Shown here piece after piece: positions 10,005-18,022 of a stretch of 64,000 nucleotides of DNA. Position numbers and translations under genes: made by a program. Every line of letters starts with the position of its first letter. Position 1 is the first letter of the stretch. The notes under the pieces are model-generated. The model searched no databases, had not been told where the DNA came from, and saw only the letters and a program-made list of their open reading frames with translations. Source of the stretch: Clostridia bacterium (GTDB taxonomy: Bacteria; Bacillota; Peptococcia; DRI-13; UBA5745); NCBI GenBank assembly GCA_018436095.1, contig JAHDMJ010000001.1, forward strand, positions 124,001 through 188,000, given 5' to 3'.

Positions 10005-10772
10005 CTACATGTAATAAATAAATTTATAATTGTTCTTTTTATATATCCAAGCACCCGTTATCAAAGCTAATAAAGCATAAATTAGACATAGAACATGATG
10101 CTGTAAAGAAGGCATAATCCCCTCAATTACAACTTGGCGAAAATATTTGATATAAACATAAATAGGATTAAAATTAAATAACAGCTGATATTTATCCGGA
10201 AACATATCCACACTATAGAAAATAGCTGAAACATATAATAAAAGCATAATAAAAATATCATATAAATACTGAATATCTTTAAAAAATACATAAAGAGCAG
10301 ATAATATTGCACCAATGCCTATATTAAAGATCAGCAAGCAAATAACTGGATAAATCAGTAGAAAAAAGCGTGGGCTAAATATTATCCCATCAATAGCAAC
10401 AAAAATGAAATAAATACACAACGTTAACAAAAAATTTATCAGAGAGGCTGATATCTTCGCCAATAAAAAGAGATACTTAGGTACATTAATCTTAGTAATA
10501 ATAGCAGAATTATGCACTAATGATGTCATTCCACCCATTGTTGCTTCACGAAAAAAACCAAAAATTAAATTGCCCGAAAACATATAGATAATAAAATGAG
10601 GTATATCACGTCCAAATATCTGTGTAAAAACTATCCCCATTACAAGTAATTGTAGTAATGGTGAAACAAGACTCCAACCCATTCCCAAAACCGTACGTTT
10701 ATATTTCTTCTTAAAGTCTCTCTTAATAAGCTCTTCAAACACAAACCTATATTTTTTAAATTTCTCGATCAT
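10005..10772 (-). CDS. Polysaccharide/teichoic acid ABC exporter permease (TagG/Wzm-like)
   Basis: A 255-residue ABC-2 family membrane protein with about six hydrophobic segments and the family start FEELIKRDFKKKYKRTVLGMGWSLVSPLLQ. It would move the finished lipid-linked glycan across the membrane, powered by the ATPase encoded just downstream. It is the first gene of the leftward operon; a strong promoter lies at 10809-10837. Confidence 0.93.
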   Translation of the reverse strand: MIEKFKKYRFVFEELIKRDFKKKYKRTVLGMGWSLVSPLLQLLVMGIVFTQIFGRDIPHFIIYMFSGNLIFGFFREATMGGMTSLVHNSAIITKINVPKYLFLLAKISASLINFLLTLCIYFIFVAIDGIIFSPRFFLLIYPVICLLIFNIGIGAILSALYVFFKDIQYLYDIFIMLLLYVSAIFYSVDMFPDKYQLLFNFNPIYVYIKYFRQVVIEGIMPSLQHHVLCLIYALLALITGAWIYKKNNYKFIYYM

Positions 10773-10808
10773 TATGATCTCCCTATAGCATCTTTAAAAT
10801 ATAATTAA

Positions 10809-10837
10809 ATACTAGACTTATATCTCTATGTTGTCAA
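10809..10837 (-). promoter_or_regulatory. Sigma-A-type promoter of the leftward glycan operon
   Basis: On the minus strand TTGACA (10832-10837) is followed after 17 bp by TAGTAT (10809-10814). Both hexamers are near consensus and the spacing is ideal. It reads into the permease gene starting at 10772 and probably drives all genes down to rmlB, since no large gap interrupts the series. Confidence 0.75.
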
Positions 10838-10930
10838 CCTCTCCAATAGATTCAAAAACACTCGGGTACCACCATTGCCTTCCCCCCTCTTCCATGATAA
10901 ATTAATGCCTAGAGTGAGGAGGGCTTTTTT

Positions 10931-11686
10931 ATGCAGCAAAACCATTTATGCTCCGTTATCATCCCCGCATACAACTGCGAAAACTTAATCGCAGAAGCTA
11001 TTCAGTCGGCTCTGGACCAAACCTACCAAAACATTGAGGTTCTCGTCATTGACGACTGCTCCACAGACTCCACTTATGAACAAATTTGCGCTATTGCCAA
11101 AGCCGACTCTCGAATCATTCCGCTGCAAAACCCTCACAATATGGGCGTAGCCCTCACCCGGAATTACGGCTTTCAAAAAGCCTCCGGTCCTTACATTGCT
11201 CTGCTGGATGGCGATGATTTTTGGCTTCCGGACAAACTTCAGCAACAAATTATTCAGTTGGAAGCTACCGGGGCAGATATCTGCTGCACTGCCTATGCTT
11301 TAATCGATGAGAAAAGCCAGCCTACAGGCAAGTGCTTTGTTCCGCCCAAAAAGACTTCCTTTGATCGGCTACGCAAACAAAACTTTATCGGCTGCTCCAC
11401 AGCCCTCTTTCACCGGCAAGTCATTGAGCAAATACAAATGCGGCCTGAATTCTCTCATGAGGATTACGCTTTCTGGCTGGAAGCAGCTCAAGCCGGTTTT
11501 CAAATTACCGCTCTTCACCAACCTCTGGTTCAATACCGTATTTTGCAAAGCAGCCGCTCCGCCAACAAACTGCGTTCCGCCTATAATTGCTGGCTCATTT
11601 ACCGTAAGTTCATGAAGTATAATCTTTTCCGGGCTTTTTACTACTTTATCTGGTACGCTATCTACGGCACTTTAAGGCGTTTGTAA
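10931..11686 (+). CDS. Family 2 glycosyltransferase
   Basis: A 251-residue GT-A enzyme. Seen: CSVIIPAYNCENLIAEAIQSAL, the VIDDCSTDSTY motif, ALLDGDDFWLPDKL with the metal-binding DxD and SHEDYAFWLEA with a likely catalytic acidic pair. The C-terminus is aromatic and may contact the membrane. It is divergent from the operon to its left and convergent with the sugar transferase to its right. GAGGAGGG just before a T-run and ATG gives a good ribosome site. Confidence 0.9.
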   Translation: MQQNHLCSVIIPAYNCENLIAEAIQSALDQTYQNIEVLVIDDCSTDSTYEQICAIAKADSRIIPLQNPHNMGVALTRNYGFQKASGPYIALLDGDDFWLPDKLQQQIIQLEATGADICCTAYALIDEKSQPTGKCFVPPKKTSFDRLRKQNFIGCSTALFHRQVIEQIQMRPEFSHEDYAFWLEAAQAGFQITALHQPLVQYRILQSSRSANKLRSAYNCWLIYRKFMKYNLFRAFYYFIWYAIYGTLRRL

Positions 11687-11713
11687 AGACCATTGTCCCA
11701 AACAATTCCACAC

Positions 11714-12301
11714 CTATTTCCTTCTTCCTTCCCTGACACCGCTGCCAAATAGCACCACCTTTATCGTTTGCCATAATATTTGGCAATCAAACCAAACCCC
11801 CATCTTCCTGTAATACTCCCCGTCATAGGCCGCCTTCTCAGGAATAGGTAGCTCATCCCGGCCCCGTATCTGGGCAAGGCCCGTCAATCCCGGCCGGATG
11901 GCGTTAGCCCCCCAGCGGTCCCGCTCCGCAACCAAATCGTCCTGGTTCCACAAAGCAGGCCGGGGGCCCACAATACTCATATCCCCTTTGAATATATTCC
12001 ACAATTGTGGCAGCTCATCCAGGCTGGACTTCCGCAAAAAGCGCCCGATAGGCGTAATATACGCGTAAGGATCCTGCAGCAAATGGGTGGGGATTTCCGA
12101 AGGTGTATCAATTCGCATACTGCGGAATTTCGCCATCTGAAATATTGTTTTATCCTTGCCAATCCGTTTCTGCTTAAATATCGCCGGTCCCGGTGAAGTC
12201 AGCCGCACCGCCATCCAAAGCAACAGTAAAACCGGGCTCAGAAGGATCAGGCCCATACTGGCAAGCAATATATCGATTAAGCGTTTAACGTACCTATACA
12301 T
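11714..12301 (-). CDS. Initiating sugar transferase (WcaJ/EpsL-type phosphoglycosyltransferase)
   Basis: A 195-residue membrane enzyme that transfers a sugar-1-phosphate to undecaprenyl phosphate to begin glycan assembly. Seen: the membrane anchor LIDILLASMGLILLSPVLLLLWMAV, then FKQKRIGKDKTIFQMAKFRSMR, the conserved SLDELPQLWNIFKGDMSIVGPRP and the LTGLAQIRGRDEL segment. The ATG at 12301 is chosen because AAGGTGAG lies 9-10 bp upstream. A longer reading to 12331 would run through that ribosome site. It follows the FlaA1/CapD-type gene on the same strand. Confidence 0.94.
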   Translation of the reverse strand: MYRYVKRLIDILLASMGLILLSPVLLLLWMAVRLTSPGPAIFKQKRIGKDKTIFQMAKFRSMRIDTPSEIPTHLLQDPYAYITPIGRFLRKSSLDELPQLWNIFKGDMSIVGPRPALWNQDDLVAERDRWGANAIRPGLTGLAQIRGRDELPIPEKAAYDGEYYRKMGVWFDCQILWQTIKVVLFGSGVREGRRK

Positions 12302-12394
12302 AATCCGCTTCTCACCTTTATTCTTTTGCAATACCTATCGCAGTTCATCCTCGCAATCCAGGCTTAGCTCCCGTTCCACTCTCGCTCCCAAGCC

Positions 12395-14197
12395 TCAGCA
12401 GCCGATGGCTGCCATCAGAGCTTCCTTCAAGTGCTCTTCCCCTTGTCCCCTAAGGGCCAGCTCTTTCACGTTATCCAGGCTGACCGCAAAAGCCTCATAA
12501 TCAATGGCCTGGCTTCTCATTACGAAAAGCTTCTCCTGCACCGTCTTAATAACTTTCTCTTCATCCCAATAGATTTCCTCGGCCATTTTCTCCCCGGGCC
12601 TAATGCCCACGTATTCAATCTTAATATCCTTATCCGGCTCAAGACCTGACAACCGAATCAGTTCTCTGGCCAGCATATCGATTTTCACGGGTTTACCCAT
12701 GTCCAAGGCAAAGATTTCGCCGCCCTCCGCCAGGGTCGCCGCCACCATGATCAGAGAAACAGCCTCAGGTATAGTAATAAAATAGCGCTCCATATCCTGG
12801 TGGGTCACCGTTATGGGCCCGCCTTCTTCAATTTGTTTTTTAAATATCGGTACTACGCTGCCTTTGGAGCCCAATACATTGCCAAAACGCACAGCCGCCA
12901 TCCGGCATTGGGGGCTGTTTAAGCCTTGCACCAGCAGCTCCGCCGCCCGCTTCGTAGCGCCCATAATGCTGGAAGGATTGACAGCCTTGTCCGTAGAAAT
13001 CAGGATACAGCGCTCCACCTGATGCTCTCTACAGCTCTGCAATACATTTTCCGTACCGATAATATTATTTTTTACGGCTTCAAAAGGGTTACCCTCCATC
13101 ATCGGCACATGCTTATGGGCAGCAGCATGGAATACCACTTGGGGCCGGTATTTGCTAAAGACCTCCTGCAGCCGCTCTTTATCCCGGATAGAGCCAAGAC
13201 ACACCTGGAACCTGTCCTCTTCATGCTTTTTCTTTAATTCTTCATTGATGCCGAAGAGACCATTCTCATTAAAATCATAGATAATCAATTGCCGGCAGCC
13301 ATTAGCCAAAGCCTGGCGGCAGATTTCACTGCCGATTGATCCGGCGCCGCCGGTAACCAGTATCCTCTTACCTTTAAGGCATTGGAAGATTAGGTTCTTG
13401 TCCAACCTGACACTATCCCGAAACAGCAGATCCTCCAAGGATATTTGTTTCAAAGCTTTCCTGTCCCCGGCCAGATAGCTTTCCATATCCACAGTGCTCT
13501 GGAATATCCTGAATTTCAGACCATAATCGGTACAGCTGTGGTAAATTTCAATAATGGCCTCCGTATCGATGGAGGGTATAGCCAATATAGCTTCCTCCAC
13601 TTTATACTGCTGGGCCACTTTGGGAATGTCCTTTAGGCTGCCGGCCACATATACGCCGGCCACCCGCATTTTCAGCTTGGCCGGATCATCATCAACTGCC
13701 ACTACCGGATAAAGACCCTCTTCACCATTTTCCTCCAGGCGTTTAATTACCATGGCTCCAGTGGTACCGGCGCCGACAATCAGCGTGCGCTTGGCCCCGT
13801 CATTATTTCGCATAAAAAGAAAATAACGGAATCGTGGAATCAGACGAATACCCGTAGTCAGCATTAGGGCGATACCAAAATAAATTACAGTAATGGAACC
13901 GGAAACCTGCAATAAGCCCGTATATTTGATAACAAAAAATACTGCTGCCGAGGCCGACACCGCTCCGATCTGCCGGAAGGCGTCCACAAAGCCAATGTAT
14001 TTCAGTACCGATTGATAAGTACCAAAAAGAAAGCCTGCCGGCACAATAGAACAAGCAGCTATCAGATAATACAAATTCAGCAAATCCTGGTACTCTACCC
14101 TGATTCGCCCGTCAAACCGCAGCCATACCGCAAAATATATAGAAGCTATGCTTAATACGATATCACCTATGATAAATCCTATCTGTTTGCTTTTCAT
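12395..14197 (-). CDS. FlaA1/CapD-type UDP-sugar 4,6-dehydratase, membrane-bound
   Basis: A 600-residue protein: four N-terminal membrane helices (about residues 8-115), a first Rossmann domain (RTLIVGAGTTGAMVIKRL) and a large C-terminal SDR domain (RILVTGGAGSIGSEICRQAL). The HKHVPMMEGNPFEAVKNN and SSIMGATKRAAE segments carry the catalytic residues, with Met replacing Tyr as in FlaA1/WbpM/PglF enzymes. These act on UDP-GlcNAc to give UDP-4-keto-6-deoxy sugars. The initiating transferase lies just downstream, so its product is a plausible first sugar. Confidence 0.93.
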   Translation of the reverse strand: MKSKQIGFIIGDIVLSIASIYFAVWLRFDGRIRVEYQDLLNLYYLIAACSIVPAGFLFGTYQSVLKYIGFVDAFRQIGAVSASAAVFFVIKYTGLLQVSGSITVIYFGIALMLTTGIRLIPRFRYFLFMRNNDGAKRTLIVGAGTTGAMVIKRLEENGEEGLYPVVAVDDDPAKLKMRVAGVYVAGSLKDIPKVAQQYKVEEAILAIPSIDTEAIIEIYHSCTDYGLKFRIFQSTVDMESYLAGDRKALKQISLEDLLFRDSVRLDKNLIFQCLKGKRILVTGGAGSIGSEICRQALANGCRQLIIYDFNENGLFGINEELKKKHEEDRFQVCLGSIRDKERLQEVFSKYRPQVVFHAAAHKHVPMMEGNPFEAVKNNIIGTENVLQSCREHQVERCILISTDKAVNPSSIMGATKRAAELLVQGLNSPQCRMAAVRFGNVLGSKGSVVPIFKKQIEEGGPITVTHQDMERYFITIPEAVSLIMVAATLAEGGEIFALDMGKPVKIDMLARELIRLSGLEPDKDIKIEYVGIRPGEKMAEEIYWDEEKVIKTVQEKLFVMRSQAIDYEAFAVSLDNVKELALRGQGEEHLKEALMAAIGC

Positions 14198-14301
14198 TGC
14201 TATCCTTCTAGGTAATATATTAGATTTTTAATCTTCTCATTTTAACATAAAACGCCGTCTTCTTCCAGCCCTCAGCAGTCATTTTCATTGCACAGTAAAC
14301 A

Positions 14302-14310
14302 TGGTATAAT
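14302..14310 (+). promoter_or_regulatory. Extended -10 promoter before the BRO-type gene
   Basis: TGGTATAAT gives a TGn extended -10 element with a perfect TATAAT at 14305-14310. The -35 region is weak. It lies about 50 bp upstream of the ATG at 14357. Confidence 0.45.
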
Positions 14311-14356
14311 TTAGTTAGAGAATTTAATGCACCGGCAGTGCGGAAAGGATTTACGC

Positions 14357-15205
14357 ATGGACAAGGATAAATCCATTAAACTCTTCGAGGAAAAGACTAT
14401 CCGTACCCATTGGGATGGGGAAAAAGAAAAATGGTATTTTTCTATTATCGACGTGATTGCCGTCCTGACAGACAGCGAAAATCCCCGTCATTATTGGACC
14501 GTACTAAAAGGACGATTGAAAGCCGAAGGAAATGAAACAGTCACAAATTGTGAGCGTTTGAAAATGAAGGCGGCTGACGGAAAAATGCGCCTGACCGACG
14601 TTGCCGATACCGAACAGCTTTTGCGGCTGATTCAGACAATTCCAAGTAAAAAAGCTGAACCCTTTAAGCTGTGGCTGGCTCGTGTAGGCAGCCAGCGAAT
14701 TGACGAAACCGCCGACCCTGAGCTTACCATTGACCGCGCCTTAGAAACCTACCTCAAAAAAGGTTACTCTCGGAATTGGATCAATCAAAGATTGAAAACC
14801 ATTGAAGTCCGCAAGGAGTTAACCGATGAATGGGAAAAATGCGGTGTCACCGACAAACGTGATTTTGCTATTCTGACCGATGAGATAACAAGGTCATGGT
14901 CTGGCAAGACAACTAAGCAATACAAGGAATTTAAAAACATTAAAAAAGAGAACCTGCGGGACAACATGACCAATGTTGAGCTTGTTTTGAATATGCTGGC
15001 GGAAGTCACCACAACGGATATTACCCGCCAGGACGCACCCGGAACCATGGCAGGGCACAAGAGTGTTGCCCGGCGGGGAGGCTCAGTAGCAAAGGCTGCA
15101 CGTTTGCAATATGAAAGACAGACAGGAAAGAAAGCGGTAACGCCTTTGAATGCCAAAAGTTTCGAAGGTTTAATAGATAAGCAAAAGGATGATAATGACA
15201 ATTGA
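14357..15205 (+). CDS. BRO-family / phage antirepressor-like protein
   Basis: A 282-residue protein resembling BRO-N antirepressor-type proteins found in phages and as single chromosomal genes. The N-terminal part has the pattern IRTHWDGEKEKWYFSIIDVIAVLTDSENPRHYW, usual for that domain, followed by a helical region with many charged residues. ATG at 14357 follows GGAAAGGA at a good distance. No other phage gene is near. It is followed by recQ with only 8 bp between stop and start, so the two are probably cotranscribed. The cellular role is unknown. Confidence 0.75.
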   Translation: MDKDKSIKLFEEKTIRTHWDGEKEKWYFSIIDVIAVLTDSENPRHYWTVLKGRLKAEGNETVTNCERLKMKAADGKMRLTDVADTEQLLRLIQTIPSKKAEPFKLWLARVGSQRIDETADPELTIDRALETYLKKGYSRNWINQRLKTIEVRKELTDEWEKCGVTDKRDFAILTDEITRSWSGKTTKQYKEFKNIKKENLRDNMTNVELVLNMLAEVTTTDITRQDAPGTMAGHKSVARRGGSVAKAARLQYERQTGKKAVTPLNAKSFEGLIDKQKDDNDN

Positions 15206-15213
15206 AGGATACC

Positions 15214-17058
15214 ATGATAATTCATAAAGCATTAAAAAAGCATTTTGGCTACGACAGCTTTCGCAATGGCCAGCAAGAGCTGATTCTCGATATTCTGGCT
15301 AGCCGGGATGTGCTGGGTATTATGCCCACCGGCGCCGGCAAATCCGTTTGTTTTCAACTGCCTGCCGTTTTGCAGGAAGGACTTACCCTTGTGGTCTCCC
15401 CCTTGATCTCTTTGATGAAGGATCAGGTAGGCGCTCTTACCCAATCGGGCATTCCCGCAGCCTATATCAACTCAACTCTGACCTCCCGTCAGATTGAAAT
15501 CATCCTTCAAAACGCCAAAAGCGGCAAATATAAGCTAATTTACGTTGCCCCCGAGCGTCTCATGGCCCCGGATTTTCTGGTCTTCGCCCGAAGTACGAAA
15601 ATTGCTATGCTGACGGTGGACGAAGCCCATTGTATTTCCCAATGGGGCCATGACTTCCGCCCCAGCTATGGGCAAATTTCTCAATTTATTGGCCTGTTGA
15701 AAGCCAGGCCCGTCCTTTCAGCCTTTACAGCCACTGCCACCCAGCAGGTTAAAGAAGACATCATTCCCCTGCTTTCTCTGCAAAATCCCAGAGTTTTAGT
15801 GACAGGCTTCGATCGGCAAAATCTTTATTTTGAAGTACAGGCTCCTAAAAATAAAATGCAGGCCTTGCTCGTCTTTCTCAAAGCTCACCAAAACCAAAGC
15901 GGTGTAATCTATTGCGCTACCCGCAAAACCGTGGAGGAGGTTTGCGAAGCTCTTTGCAGGCTGGGCTTTCCCGCCACCCGTTATCATGCCGGCCTCCCTG
16001 ACGAGGAACGGCGCCGCAATCAGGATGACTTCCTCTTTGACAAGCTTCCCCTTATGGTAGCTACCAACGCCTTTGGTATGGGTATCGACAAATCAAACGT
16101 GGCTTTCGTGATCCATTACAACATGCCCAAGGATATGGAAAGCTACTACCAGGAAGCGGGACGGGCCGGCCGGGACGGCAGTCAAGCTGCCTGCCTTTTG
16201 CTGTACAGCGGCCAGGATGTCCGCACTAATCAATGGCTAATCGAAAATGCCCGGGACACCTCTTATGCCGATGAGAATATGGAGCAGTTGCTTAAGGAAC
16301 GGGATTATCAGCGTTTGCGGGAAATGACCTTTTACGCTACCACCAACGACTGCCTCCGTGCCTATATTCTGCGCTATTTCGGCGAAAACCCTGCCGGTTA
16401 CTGCGGCTATTGCGGCAATTGTGACACTAAGTTTGAGACGGCAGATATTACGGAAGACGCTCAAAAGATCATGTCCTGCGTGCTGCGAATGGGCGAGCGC
16501 TTTGGCGCTACCCTGGTCATTGACGTACTCCGGGGCAGCAAAAACAAGCGTATATACGAGCTGGGCCTGGACAGCTTATCAACTTATGGCATCAGTCAAA
16601 AAAGCGCTCATACACTGCATGCGATTATTGACTTTCTATTACAGCAAGGTTACCTTGATAAAAGCAATGAATACTCCGTTTTGAGCCTTAACCCTAAAGC
16701 CAGAGAAGTGCTGAAAGGCACCGTCACCCTGCAAATGAAGCTGGCCAAAGAAAAAATAACCCCTGCTGTAGAGGTTGAGGCGGCTTCAGGCCGAGGTAAA
16801 AACGTGGTACCTAAAGGCAGAGAGGAGCTTTTTCAGCGCTTAAAAGCCTTACGCCTGCAGATAGCCTCCAGTCAGGGCCTGCCGGCCTTCGTGGTTTTCA
16901 CCGACAGCAGCCTTACCCACATGTGCATAAGGCTGCCTAAAAACTCCGCCGAATTCCTAATGATTTCCGGCGTAGGGGAGTCCAAACTCAAGCGTTATGG
17001 GGAAAGGTTTCTACAGGAGATAAACGCCTTCTGCCGGGAAAATCCGGCTGTGGAGTAA
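15214..17058 (+). CDS. recQ: ATP-dependent DNA helicase RecQ
   Basis: A 614-residue 3'-5' helicase for recombination and repair. Domains in order: RecA-like helicase core with Walker A IMPTGAGKSVCFQLP and DEAH motif TVDEAHCISQWGHDFRP, second core with MGIDKSNVAFVIHYNMP and QEAGRAGRDG, a Cys cluster (GYCGYCGNC) of the zinc-binding domain, the winged-helix RQC region and a C-terminal HRDC domain. GAAGGAT before ATG 15214 decides the start over a TTG at 15202. Follows the BRO-type gene closely. Confidence 0.96.
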   Translation: MIIHKALKKHFGYDSFRNGQQELILDILASRDVLGIMPTGAGKSVCFQLPAVLQEGLTLVVSPLISLMKDQVGALTQSGIPAAYINSTLTSRQIEIILQNAKSGKYKLIYVAPERLMAPDFLVFARSTKIAMLTVDEAHCISQWGHDFRPSYGQISQFIGLLKARPVLSAFTATATQQVKEDIIPLLSLQNPRVLVTGFDRQNLYFEVQAPKNKMQALLVFLKAHQNQSGVIYCATRKTVEEVCEALCRLGFPATRYHAGLPDEERRRNQDDFLFDKLPLMVATNAFGMGIDKSNVAFVIHYNMPKDMESYYQEAGRAGRDGSQAACLLLYSGQDVRTNQWLIENARDTSYADENMEQLLKERDYQRLREMTFYATTNDCLRAYILRYFGENPAGYCGYCGNCDTKFETADITEDAQKIMSCVLRMGERFGATLVIDVLRGSKNKRIYELGLDSLSTYGISQKSAHTLHAIIDFLLQQGYLDKSNEYSVLSLNPKAREVLKGTVTLQMKLAKEKITPAVEVEAASGRGKNVVPKGREELFQRLKALRLQIASSQGLPAFVVFTDSSLTHMCIRLPKNSAEFLMISGVGESKLKRYGERFLQEINAFCRENPAVE

Positions 17059-17062
17059 GCGG

Positions 17063-18022
17063 TTAATAGCCTTCCGTTTTTCTCATGGACTCCTGAAAAT
17101 CACAAACACAATATTGATAATCGAAGGGGTCCGGCAAATTTTGATCATAAACAAGGCTGCCAAAAGCCTTGGCCAAGCTGCCGTATATTTTGGCAGGAAT
17201 TCTGCCGGGAAGACTGCCCGCGATCCCACCAAGAACTTTGATCATAGGATTAAATAAGGCACTACACCAAATATTGACGCCATTATTCCTGGCAATGGCC
17301 TCCGCCATCTGCCAGGTCTTCACATAATTCCTGTTTTGAGGTGTAAAGACTCCTGCCGATCCGTTGAAAATCACCAGCCGGATCAGTTCGCAGAGGTTGT
17401 CGATAAAAATCATGCTTCTCGCATTATCATACCGTGGAAATACCTTGACTTTCAGAATCAGCTTGCGCAAGCTCTGATAATTGCCGGGGCAGCCGGGTCC
17501 GTAAACCATAGGAGGCCTGATCAATGCCAAGGTAAAGTCCTCATCAGCTACGGCGGTTAGAATCTGCTCCGCCGCTAGCTTGCTCTTGCCATAGGCCGTA
17601 AAAGGTGCCAACGGCGTATTTTCATTGATGATTGCCGGCTGTCCAAGGCTCCGCTCCAGGCTATCCTTTACTCCAAAGACTGCCATAGTGCTGATAAAAA
17701 CGAAATGGCCGACACCTTCTTTTTTGGCTTTTTCCGCCAGGGCCCAGGTTAGCTCCGTATTAATAGCGGCGAAATCCGTCCCTTCTTCTTTCTCCCGGCC
17801 ATGAGCCAGCCCCGCCAAATGAACAATGCAATCGTAGCCGGAGAAATCCATCTCCCGCCACGCCTCCCCCCGGAGGCTGATTTTTTTGATTTCGGCAATG
17901 CTCCCGATGCTTTCCCCTGCAATCTCTTTTCGCATCTCCAGCCACTTCTCCAGACAAGTGACGATATAGCCTTGCTCACCGGTCAGGAGCACTCTTAGCC
18001 CGCCAGCACCGACGTCTCTCAT
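17063..18022 (-). CDS. NAD-dependent epimerase/dehydratase family protein
   Basis: A 319-residue extended SDR. Seen: LRVLLTGEQGYIV as a degenerate glycine motif (the usual second and third Gly are partly replaced), FISTMAVFG and the YGKSKLAAEQ catalytic motif. It resembles UDP-glucose/UDP-GlcNAc 4-epimerase-like proteins in glycan clusters. Its ATG overlaps the stop of the O-antigen polymerase gene by 4 bp (ATGA), so the two are translationally coupled. The substrate is unknown. Confidence 0.82.
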   Translation of the reverse strand: MRDVGAGGLRVLLTGEQGYIVTCLEKWLEMRKEIAGESIGSIAEIKKISLRGEAWREMDFSGYDCIVHLAGLAHGREKEEGTDFAAINTELTWALAEKAKKEGVGHFVFISTMAVFGVKDSLERSLGQPAIINENTPLAPFTAYGKSKLAAEQILTAVADEDFTLALIRPPMVYGPGCPGNYQSLRKLILKVKVFPRYDNARSMIFIDNLCELIRLVIFNGSAGVFTPQNRNYVKTWQMAEAIARNNGVNIWCSALFNPMIKVLGGIAGSLPGRIPAKIYGSLAKAFGSLVYDQNLPDPFDYQYCVCDFQESMRKTEGY

